Source: Branchiostoma floridae | Taxonomy: Eukaryota; Chordata; Leptocardii; Amphioxiformes; Branchiostomatidae | Reading direction: 5' to 3' | Assembly: GCF_000003815.2 (NCBI RefSeq) | Contig: NC_049980.1 | Location: 15,149,168-15,199,624, forward strand | DNA length: 50,457 bases | Part shown: positions 34,301 to 46,300 of the stretch, piece by piece | Layout: every line of letters starts with the position of its first letter | Position numbering within the stretch: position 1 is the first letter of the stretch | Position numbers and translations under genes: made by a program | Notes under the pieces: generated by a model | What the model saw: only the letters and a program-made list of their open reading frames with translations | What the model was told of the DNA's origin: nothing | Databases searched by the model: none

Positions 34301-37300
34301 AGATGTTATCGGTGCCAAAGCTAAAGAAAAAAAAAAAAAAAAGAGGCTAACGCAAAGGAGAATAGAATAGAATATATCCTTTATTTTTCATAGTACTAAA
34401 CAACCATATATATGTGTTCATTAATAGTTTCTTATTGTTATTGTTATTGTTCCGAGACGACTTTAAAAGAGGGGAGAGTGTTGCCATGTAGAAATAACCC
34501 CCTTTATGGATAATGGGATAGTCCGGGCCGACGCGCATGCGTCGGGGGAGTAGCCGGGAAAAGGAATAAACATCAATTCACGTCGTTTCAACTCCAGTCT
34601 CCTAGTCGCTCTTGTGTCACCTCTGGGCTCCCTAAACATCATCTAAAGTGGACAGAACGAGGGTAACACAAACAGGTGACCTTTTTCTCATATCTCTGAG
34701 GAAAATGGTCACCATATTTCCACCAACCACTGCTTCAAGAGTATATACATGTATGACCCCTTTTTGTGGGTCCCTAAGATAATTTTTAACTGTTGACACA
34801 GCCATACATCACTGATTTTATTGGTCCCAAGTTTTCTTCCTGGCAGCTTTGACTGTATACAAATTCTGCAGTGTGTACCATTGTGCTGCCTTGTGTTCCA
34901 CCCCAGCTGCTGTAGGGTTCCACTGTGAGCCGGATGAGTACGCCATGCTTGTACAGGAGCTGAAGGGATCCGGACTCATCAAGGACAGGATGTACAACCT
35001 CAGGACATACAAGAACTGTTTTGTGGGCAGAGAGTTTGTGGACTGGTTAGTCAAGAAGAAAGGATTAGGTAATCTGGAAATCAAATTCTTTCTGAGTGTG
35101 TGCATTATGTTCTGAAAGTTGCTGGGTTGTACCTGTGCAGATGTTGTACTAGTATCCTGTCATTCCATAGTTATTCCATATACATGTACCTCAGGTTTTA
35201 TTTCACCAGGAGAAACATATTGTCCAGTGGCAGCTTTCAATGTACCCTTGGGGAAAAAAACAGACATCAGCTATCAACATCAAATGAAGTCAAGTATACA
35301 AGAAATATGAAAAAATTGCATTTTGGTACAAAACCAAAACAAATTATGATATAGAAATAACAAGCCTCAAATTAAGTCATGTTAAAATGGTGGTTAATCA
35401 GGATGGAATTTGCAAATCAATGTTCAAGTGATTGTAAATCTTGAAAGTGATGAGAGGTGTGTTTTCAGGAAGGGAGGAAGCTGTTGACATGGGGCAGAAG
35501 CTGGTGATGGAAGGGTTTGGACACCATGTCACAGATGACCACAGGTTCAAGGATGAGATGCTGTTCTATAGACTACTGGAGGATGACTCTGAGAGCGCCC
35601 TCAATGCTGGGGTTACTGCTGAGTGTCAACCTAGACCAGGTAAGGGCTACTTGTTACCTGATATATGTGTAGTGGTAGGTCATGTGTGGCCAGCTAGCCC
35701 GTGACCATATTGTGAGATGTGCTGTGAATTAGACCCGATTAAGGGAGAGAGACCCAAATGACCTCATCTCAGTCTCCAGGTATATAGGGGGACCGTGATA
35801 TGAGGAATAACACGACGTGAAGTTTCTCTTCACACGAGGGTCAACACGAAACGTGCCAATGCTCTCGTGCCGCTATCTTTGCACGCTCGTCCCAGGTAAA
35901 GGCCCATTACGTGCACTTCTTCAATTTTAGCGATGTCCGCACGGCCGGCATACACTGCTATATTTTCCCGCAGTCAGTCCGGCCCCATTACGTGCGCTTC
36001 TTCAATTTTAGCGGTGTCCGCACGTAGCCGTGGCCGGGCATTCACGGCTACATTTTCCCGTCCCGGTGGACTCGGCGCTAAATCCGGCCCCATTACGTGC
36101 GCTTCTTCAATTTTAGCGGTGTCCGCACGTAGCCGTGGCCGGACATACACTGCTGTATTTTCCCGCCCCGGTAGACTCGGCAGTCAGTTCTTCAATTTTA
36201 GAGATGTCCGCACGTAGCCGTGGCTGGACATACACTGCTATATTTTCCCGCCCCGGGTGAAGACTAGGGTCTCAATCCGGCCCCATTACGTGCGTTTCTT
36301 CAATTTCAGCGGTGCCCGCACGTAGCCGTGGCCGGGCAAACATGGCTATATTTTCCCGCGCTGAGTGAAGACTAGGCACTCATTTCTTGCGGAGGTAAAA
36401 TGGACTTGACTTGAAACTGACTCTACTCAAGCTTTTGCATACCAAGTGGCTGCAAGGCGTATTTGACCAAGTGGACAAGTATCCAAGCCATGGCGGAGAA
36501 GGCACGCCGGTAAATGTTATCATTGCGTGAAACTATAAACAAAGATCACCGCCATTTTGTTTTATGTAAAATTATCGCAGTTGTTTGCACATTTTCTTTC
36601 CGTTAATTCAAGTGCCATGGCCAGTAGTTTACCGGTACTCGATTTTAGTAGTACATTGACAGTAGTCAAAGATTTTGTAGCATGTAATCGTGTGTAAAAC
36701 GTCTTATATCATTAAGGAAAATTCTACCAGACTCGTAGTGCCCAGTGTGGTTCACTTCTGTAAACAAAGGTGACGCCATGTAAATAATGAATTTTATTAC
36801 AAGTGGCTTTGATATGTGCGATTGTTACAACTCCTAGGTAACTACAGCTTAGTACATGTACTGCGTATATTATGGTTCATTCAACACATTTCGATCTCAA
36901 ATAAAATCTTCATTCACAGATCTTCATTCAAAAACGCCGCCATTTCTGCTGACTGCAAGTGTACTGTGCTGTCGCAGTTTTGGCCGAGTTTACCTGAATT
37001 GTTCTGCCAGACTTGTGCGTACCGTACCGTATACTACAGTACTAGCATTTACTATACAGTGTTTTCGATATCAAAACCTTTTAATTGAGGCGCACATGTG
37101 TTTTAAAATGTAGACCCTAAGTATGAAATTGTAAACATGATTACGATCGTAAAGCTGTTATTTAAGTCCAATAATAAAAATGAAGTACATGTTTGTATCA
37201 TTGGGCAAGCGACATTTATCGTGTAGTACGGAGATGTCTTGTTTACAATCGGTAATCCTGGAGTATTTTGTGACGGTTCTTCTCGGTGTACGTCGCCGGA

Positions 37301-40300
37301 AAATGGCGTGCTTTGGTGTGCTCACGAGATATCATGATTTTCTTCGTCAATGTTCAGTGACCAGCTTCGTTTTTGCTTACAAGGAGGAAAGACGACTCAA
37401 AGTCGGAAAGAGTAATGAAACACAATTTCTGACAAAGCATCTCTTTATTGACTTTATCCCGTTAAACTCGGTAGATAAACTGTTGTTTGCGAAACTTAAC
37501 ACGGAAAGTCACGTTTTGTGGCTATATATGTCAGTGTTAGTTTATCCAGATATTTTCAAACTACAGTGTACAAATAATGAATGAAGACCTTTATTGTACA
37601 TTCATACCCACTGGGTTCAGTACAGGTCGCAATAAATGATACAACATGATATAATGATACAATGAGTCTAGTAACTCAAGAATCGTATTCTACTGCGTAC
37701 ATTCGGCTTCTTCTCGTTTCTTTGTGATATTGAAAATGTAAGAACAGATATGCTTTATAAGTAAAGGTTTGTCTAGATTCATAAGGAATATAAATTTGTC
37801 TATATTACTTAGTCGTATGAAGTGGGGGAACATGGATTCTATTAGTCTGTAGAGTTCAGCTCTCTCTTTCTTGTACAAACTACATTCTACTACAAAATGA
37901 TGTTCATCTTCTATCTTATCTAGATTGCAGTACTGTATCTACATATTCGTTGTTCTAGAAAGGTGCGATTATGTCTTCCGGTTTCGATGTGTAGTTTGTG
38001 GCAACTGACTCGTAGTTTTGTGACGGCCGTCCTGTGCCGAATATTGTCAATATCCAGGTATTGTTCCACATTATAGGTGGACTTGAACAGTCTGTAAGAC
38101 CTCAATTTGTTTTTAGCGGATCCACCTTTGTTATCATTGTTGAGCTCTCTCAGAAAAGTTTGAAAATAAATGTCTTTCAGACGCTGATTGATAGAATTGA
38201 TAATTTGAGACGAATTTGTATTGTGCTGTAGAGGACAATGCCATATGTATGTTTCCACAACATGCGAGTATGGTCCTTCCCAGACACCATGGCGCCACCG
38301 CTTTGTCATGAGCCCGAGGCGGCATGACCAAAGGCGGCCGCGGGCTGTGCGGGAAAACTTGAATGTAGCAGACTTGTTAAACTAGGAATTCTCACGGTTA
38401 CGGTGCACGAAATAACACTAACAAAATATGTGGAGCTTGTATCTAATCTCATTCAGCAATCGCAGACAATTTCAGCGATAAACACATGTTACAAGGTAAT
38501 TCTTACTGGATATAACATTGTGGTCCGGCTATGGAAATGAGCTACGAAGTTTTATCAAAACAATGGAGGTTAAATTCTAACCTCCTTGGTTAAAAGAAGG
38601 AAAACACTGGGAAGTGTGGTTTGATCAGACGGCTAGATTCCTCTGACAAATTAAATCTACGCTCAGCTATATATAGTGTTATTTCATTTCATTTTATTTC
38701 AACCTACATGTAAAACCCTACCGTTTTTTAAGATGTTGGCAAATCCCTTGGAATGGATAATGAGTTTCTGTTTGTTTTCTCTCCAATACGCAGGTACAGT
38801 ATATCGAAGCTTCATCGATATCAGTGGTTTGAAGTGTCGGAGCAGGAGGTTAATTACAAGTATAGCCTCCTTGGTCGAAGGACAGGAAGAACAGTCTGCC
38901 AGCAGTTGTGTTGTTCTGAACTGTGTGTATGTGTCTGTGTGTGTCGTTCAGTTCTACATGTGTGCGTGTGTGTGTGTGTCGTTCAGTTCTGTTGACGATA
39001 TTTTGTTAATCCTAACACTACGTTCGTTTATCCTAACCTTCCGGTTTCAACTAGTATATAGAGTAGTTTATACAATAAATTTTCTTAAGTAACAATATTG
39101 AATTACATAGTACTTTTATAGTATATAGATTGTAATATCGCTCCTTCACAAGAAGAAGAACACCAATCCCTGAAGCTTGTGTATAATAATATTGCCAAAT
39201 ATTTTTTACGGCAAACGCGGGGGGGGGGGGGTAAATGTTGGTTTCTTTTATTTTGTCACGAAACAGACAAAAGCCAAAGATTGTAATACACATCTGTGTC
39301 TAGAACGTCACGTCCCGGACTCTGGTGCACACTCTATTGTTCAAAATGTCCTGCAACACATCAGCGCTAACGTTTGTTAAAGCCGACAGTACAGTCTGAC
39401 CGTCGAGTCGTGAAATACACTACACTATAGACGTCTTCATTCATTCATCATTATCACCTATCAACTTACCTTTTGTTATATGTAAGTAGATCGGTGTGAA
39501 CTGTCGGAACAAGTCGGAGCAAGGAGGTTAAAAAAACAACCTCCTTGGTCAGAGGAAGAGTTTCTCACGCCGTTTTACTTGTATGTTGATCTCTTTCAAC
39601 TTCTTGTTCTGATGAAACATTTCTGTTCTGGTTTGCATGAAGATTGAAACTTACCCTCTATTAACTGTGTTCAGAACAACGGTTTTACCAAGGAGCTTGG
39701 TTTTACTAACACAAGTTGCGTCTTGACTTACCCTTCAATAAATGACATTTGAGGAACAAGAAGAAAAACCAAACGTCTTTTCTTGCAAATAAATGGTTGC
39801 TTCTTTCCGTTTTTCAACTTCGCATAAGGAGATTCAAACTGTTTTTCTTTAAAATTGGGACTTTTTTACCTCTTCATTTAATTTGGTGGTAGGAACCTTA
39901 TCATAATTCCTTTCACATTGTTTCCTTTCTAACGATAACATTGGATCCATTCCAAATTACATTTACTAGTATATACGAAGTACGGAATTAACAAGATACA
40001 TAACGGTAAAATATAAAGATAACCGCCCAAAGAAAAAAAAAACAACCACCCATGAAAGCTGCGTGTCAGTATAACAATAGAACACCTTTACTTAGAAACA
40101 ACAGCTTGAAACTAAAACAATGGGAAAATTGCCTTGGGTAGATTTGTGTTGAGTTTGTGTTCAAGAAAAGCTCCTTGGTTCAAAATTACATATTTTAAAA
40201 TTTTTAAAAGAATTTGTTTTCATTTCTTGCTGGCTCTTTGCGTAAATTAACATTACTTAGTACGTATCACATGTATTTTTTGACACGTCTAAAAACTATT

Positions 40301-43300
40301 CTAGGCGTTTTTTTAAATCAATAACACATGTACATATACTAGTACATGTACGTACAGTACGTCACGACATACTAGTATCGTTACTTTTGAAGCATCAAAG
40401 GTAAGTGTATACCATGGTCATAATTCGTCAGCAACTACTTCCAGCCGGGCCGCTATTTCAAACGTCGGAAACACGGTACGTTGATAATTTAATATATAGA
40501 AATAAACTGATACATTTGAAATGAGACATATTTGAAAGCAAATGGATCATGAACGTAAAGTCCTTTACAAATTCTCTGATCGTGTCTCCACTGACAGGAA
40601 CAAGTTGGAAATAGAACACATCGTGCTTCATTAGAATCAGCCAGATAGACATTGATTTGCATGCCATGGAGAACGTTGCCGATGCAAATACTCGATACAT
40701 TATACAATGGTGTTCATCACTCGTCGGCAACACGGTACGTTGATGATTTAATAGAAATTCATAAGTAAATTGACACAAATCTGAAAATTGAGACATGTTT
40801 GAAAACAAATGGATCATGAATGTTAAGTCCTTTCCGAATTCTCCGATCATGTCTCCCCTGACATGAACATGTTGGAGATAGAACGCATCGTTCGGAGTTC
40901 ATTCAAAATGAGATGTGTATATTCAAGACATTATACATAATGTAGAATGATTTCCATCACTCTGTATTATAAGCTGCTAACAACACCAATAATAAACCAA
41001 TGATAAAGAAAATGTTTCGTGCAGGATATGTCACTCAAATTGATCGACGCGGTGAAATTGTCTCCACCCATCCAAACTACACATTCGGTAGGTTCTCTTT
41101 TTGCCATAACACGACCGACATCTTAACAATTAAGTCGAGTATTCGTATATAAGCTGTATATAAAATTATAGATAGATATGAAATGAAACATCTTTACCAA
41201 ACAGACGGGGAGGTAATAATTGTATCAAACCAACCGTAAATAAATTCTGAAATGGAGTATTTTACAATGTTTAAAAAAATGTTACTCGTCCAAGGGAGTC
41301 TCGCGGATTGAAGTGGTAGTTCGGAAAAATCCCCAAAGAATTCGCCAAGGCTCTTATGTGAAGTCACACAACGGCCAGATGGAGAGAACTACATATTACG
41401 TATCTTTTTGTTACGATCGCTTGGCCAGAGCCTATGTTAAGAAACTATTAAAATTTCATCTGAATTTCCCGACACCTTCCGCTAAGATTTTGTATCTATC
41501 ATGCTTGTTCCTATATTAGGGAGTTTTCTTGACTGGGTGTGAAATGAAAACGGTAGTTATCGTTGTATTTTACTTGCCAACATTTACCCCCGACGTTGCA
41601 GCCAACAGAAGGTTATAATCTGTCGTTTCTCCCAAGACATGTAACCCAATAGTGTTATTGACATAAGTTACAACTTACCACATTACACTGTATCTATTGA
41701 CTTGGTTCGTCAGATTATTTACAGAAAATGTAACAAGACCTTACCATTTTATGTCTCCATTTAGTCAATTCTGTATTTTGGAAATAACCTCCAAGCAGGT
41801 CGCATAAACACTCCTGAGTCCTAGGCCTACTTCACTCCTCTGCTAGCTTTTGATACTATCTTATGCTACCGTAGTATCTCCTTGGAGATTATCTTGTAAA
41901 ATCGAACTACCGAAATGCTGCGTACGCTCGATCAATAAGTCAACAATCTAATGAACTGCAAGTTGCTCATCGAAGTTTTCACCTTAGAAATGAAGTAAAC
42001 ACAAAGTGGCATGGTGAAGTTACGGTACAGTGGCGAACTTGGGATCATCCATTGTTTATTTCAATCATAGTTTTTTTTTTATTTGCAAAATATAAACATC
42101 ACACTAACTTTTGTGTGGAATGACAGCAATGACATATTTTCTTTTATCAGGGATTATGATGAAATCTGTCCATCAATCTTGCCACAATGCGATACCAAAG
42201 TGGTTAAAAAAAACCTTGGCGATACTAATAAAATTCATTATTACATGTATTATAGTATACCTGACACCCCTCAAAATAGATAGTATCGCCCAGACCGAAA
42301 TGCTTTGCGCTTGTTGGTTGCCTAGGTAACACGTTGGTAAGCAGCGCGCATGCGTGCATATTTTGTTTAGCCGCATCATTCAAACAACAACCGTGTTTAC
42401 AGTCGGGTCGTTTATTTACATCCCGCGTCACTACTTGTTTCGAGTCAGCCTTTGGGAAGCTGTGGTTTAGTTACACATAGTACAAGGTATGAATTCTGTT
42501 TTGTAATGTTTGTCATTTATTTTCAGCTACGTACGCCGTAAATAGATTGTTTAGATCAAGGAGGTTAAAACCTCCTTTGTTAGATATACAGTCAAACCTG
42601 CCCGAGCGACCACCTCTTCTCAGCGACCACCTGGCCATTTCGACCGCTTTTTCTCGGTCCCGATTTATTTTCCCATTGACGTAAGCATCAAGCGACCTTT
42701 TCTCAACGACCACCTGGCCAACGCGACCGCGACCGGCCCAAATTTGGACCCATAACGACCGCATCATTTTCAAAATTGAGGTTTTCATCGATTTTTTATG
42801 ATAACTAGCGCGATTTTGTGCCAAAATCGGCTAGTTTGCGTCGGATTTTGGGGTTAAATTTACAGTTTACAGTGTGCGTGTTGTATTTGACATTAAAGAC
42901 CTCGCTTCTTTGCGTGCGTGCAGTGTGCTTGCTATTTGGCATTAAACAGAACGGAAACCATTTATACTTTGCATCGGGCATGTTTTGAGTCGATACTCTT
43001 CTCAGCGACCACTTGTCCAAATCGACCGTTTTTTCCCGGTCCCCTGGGTGGTCGTCTTGGGCAGGTTTGACTGTAGTAGAAAATGTTACGGTGTCGGTGG
43101 AGCATTTTCTCGTATCGTTTGTAAGTTTACTACACGCTCCTCCAAAGTACCAAACTAGATCATCAGTTTTCGTTGCAAGTTCTTTGTAAACAAGTAATCA
43201 TTGCTACTAGCTTGGTATCGCTGCGTCAAAAATGTTTGTTTACACGAAATGTGTTGTTTACGCTGTGCAAATCCTGGGCTCTGTAATGAGGAAACGTACG

Positions 43301-46300
43301 TCGTACGTCGTGCGACTTTCGGTTATAGTGAGGGATTGCACGCCCAACCTCGCAAAGCATTGTGCGTTGCAAAATAGCGGCAGATGTTCCAAAATCTACC
43401 GATGTAAACTCCTGTTTTTTAAAGGAAATTTACGCATTTCAAGTCTGACGTTTGCGCCACGTCACTTATCGTATCAAGCGGTCCGTTTTACGCCACCGCT
43501 TTCCGCTTCTTGTGTACATGGATTACGTGCCAATTCGGGTTGCTTTGAGGTCATGCACGTGTCTGTTGACTACTTTAACCGCGAGGTACCTCGGTCGCGC
43601 AATGTCCGCCGCTATTCCCGTCGTTTTTGCGCCCACGAAAATGCGTGTCCGTTCTGTGCACAAGCGTGCGAAGTCAGCACGGAGCGAGGTAATGCACACG
43701 TTCGGAGTTTGCGTGAAGTTGCTCAAAACTCGTCAATCGGCACGAAACGTGCTATTCTTCAAGCTCCGCTATCTTTACACGCGTGTGGTTACTCATGCCG
43801 CACTAAGTCCGTACGCGTGCAAAGATAGCGGCGTCTGAGAATTGGCACGTTTCGTGTGGATTGTCGTGTTTTGAGGAACTTCACGTCGTGTTATTCCTCA
43901 TTCCGGGTACCCCAAACATAGCTCCAGTCTCACCCCAGACACGAATCAGAATGGGTGTTCTTCCTATAAGTATAACCATCATATGTAAATGCATAAGCTT
44001 AAAATTCATTTTAGGGAATATGTGCACGAGTGAACCTAACATAAAGATTTACATCCACAGAAACAATTCTAGGTGCACAACACAAGACAAAGCAGAATGT
44101 CTGCAAACCTACAAGCCTTTAATACTGCATGTCTTCATAGCTAGAGCTGCATGTCGTCTTAGCTAGAATCTGTAACTATACATAGCAGGTTTTATTATTT
44201 TTTTGTCACTTAAAGAAAGTGGTTTTGGAATGATAATCAAATGTTATACCAGTCTTCTCAAATGAATTTTGTTTCTTCATCTTCAGCTGGTGAACTGAGT
44301 GAAGTGATCAGAAAACTCATCCTGAAGATTTACTCCAAGCATCTATCAAAGGATGGCAAGGTCTGATGTTTGTGTAACCCTCAGCAAGGTTTATCCTGTT
44401 GTTTATGTTCTAACTTTGAAGACAAATTAACTCACAGTGTGTTGTAAAAGAATATTGGGGACAAGACAGTAGGACTTACATCTAAATACAAGCATTAAAT
44501 AAATTCTACTGAAAACAATGTATAGACATGTAGACATTTATCAGGTTGCAATTTTAATACTACCTGTATTATCATCATATTTAGTATCACCTCCTTTTAC
44601 AAAGTTCCTGATGCTGCTACAGTCCATCCTGGTGTGTTATGCTGAAGGGCAGTTATACCAGCTTTATAGATTCAGATACAGATACAGATACAGAAACAGA
44701 TACAGATACAGATACAGATACAGATACAGATACAGATATCCTCTACAAGTGACCACCTCTACATATGGAACACCTGGCCACTTAGACTCAATTTTGTCAG
44801 TCCTGAGCAATCTTTTCAAACGTTTTGTACTGTAATGTTAAAAAAGTATTTCCTCTCAATCTTCACTCACAGAAAGTAGACTACAAGGGTATAGGAGAGA
44901 GTCCTGAGTTTGAGGACTATGTGACTCTGACAGCACAGCTACAGAGGGTCAATGTGACAGACTTGAGCAGGGAGGAGAAACTGGCCTTCTTCATCAATAT
45001 CTACAATGCACTGGTCATCCATGCCTATGTCAAGGTGGGACCTCCCACCAACTTATGGCAGAGATACAAGGTGAGGATTTGTATTATTGAGAAAGATACA
45101 TTGTTAATCTTACATTATTGTGAAGCATGTATATATATATGATTTGCTATATACAGTGTGATCCCAACACATTCAGGCAGAATGTAATCTTATAATTGAA
45201 CCATAGATATCTCATCTGTAAACACTTCCTTTCCATATGTAAAACATACCTTTGCCAAATAAACCAGGTTTGTTATGTAGAATGATGTCTGTAGACATAA
45301 ATGTGTTACTCATTACATTTTATTTTATATGCCTGGAGTTGGTTCATAACATTTCGCCATTGCTTATGCAAATTAGATCCCTATGCAGATTAGATTTACA
45401 TAATAATATTAAATTGTATCAAGCATCATTTGCATAATAAATGTGTATTGATATTTCCTTCTTTCTTAGCTAAAAATGTGACAAGTTTGAAAGTCCTATA
45501 AGGAATGCAGTGGATTTACAAACTTTTCTCATTAATTATGCAAATTAGCAGTCGATTTGCATAATTATAATTCCATCATGTAAGTCTTCCCTTTGGCTAT
45601 CTACATACCAAAAACCATGACGATCCATCAACACGTTTATATTTTCTCATTAATTATGCAAATGAGGCCGTCATTTGCATAATTAATATGCATTGATATT
45701 TCTCTCTTCCTCATCTATATATGTGACAAGTTTGAAAGTCCTATCATGAAATGCAGTGGATTTATAAACTTTCCTCATTAATTATGCAAATTAGTTGCTG
45801 ATTTGCATAATTGGTATTCCATTGTGTACATTGTTACTTGGGCTATCTACATACCAAAAACCATGACAATCCATCAACACGTTCTCGAGTTATTCTCGTC
45901 CAAAGTTTGAAAGGAAATCGGCGACTGCAGTTCCAAACAAGCCGCTAGGGGGTCCAAACTTAAAGCACTTACTCTCAGCACGAAGGGCTATCTACCACAC
46001 AAAAATCATAACCACAGCAGGTCCAGAACACGAGATAAAAAAAATTGAGGTTTTGCTGCAGTACCTTAGCAAGCCGCTAGGGGGCCCATTATCGAACTTG
46101 ACCTTCGTTTTCCCGACCCCTACCCACCTACCAAATATTATTGGGATCCATCAAAGGCTTCTTGAGTTATACTGTTAACACACAGACAGACAGACACACA
46201 GACTCACAAGCCTAAAACATAACCTTAGCCATTCTGGCAAAGGTAAATATCAAAAATTGATAAGTAAGAAATGCTACATATTTCCTTTAATCAATATTTT

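Larger units (their letters stand above)
30201..34668 (+). mobile_element. Ty3/gypsy-type LTR retrotransposon lacking protease-RT-RNase H
   Basis: A 4468-bp element in intron 3 of the Grx-DEP-DUF547 gene, in the same orientation. The two 190-bp LTRs appear identical by eye, with TG...CA ends and a CAAA duplication (30197-30200, 34669-34672). A primer-binding site, Gag frame, integrase frame and polypurine tract are all present, but gag is followed within 36 bp by the linker before integrase. The whole protease/reverse transcriptase/RNase H block is therefore missing. It must depend on another element for reverse transcription. No envelope gene. Confidence 0.95.
38320..42586. other. Intron 5 repeat-rich DNA without recognisable genes
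   Basis: Contains hairpin repeats (38565-38585, 38844-38871, 39520-39547), GT-rich microsatellites (38920-38990), a G run (39219-39231), a diverged tandem duplication (40463-40910), TE fragments near 41780-41910 resembling the 26170 MITE, and a perfect RFX X-box (42317-42330). No exon with family similarity. Confidence 0.5.

Noticed and set aside
35933-36217. 94-aa frame with repeated Ser/Ala/Arg blocks
   Set aside because: Arises from the ~100-bp minisatellite period.
36492-36510. First exon of an intronic gene (ATGGCGGAGAAGGCACGCCG then GTAAAT)
   Set aside because: Good start context and donor but no following exon could be found.
43232-43838. 198-aa plus-strand frame and an overlapping 128-aa frame
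   Set aside because: CpG-rich low-stop sequence next to an inverted repeat; both frames are open, neither shows a domain or splice context.
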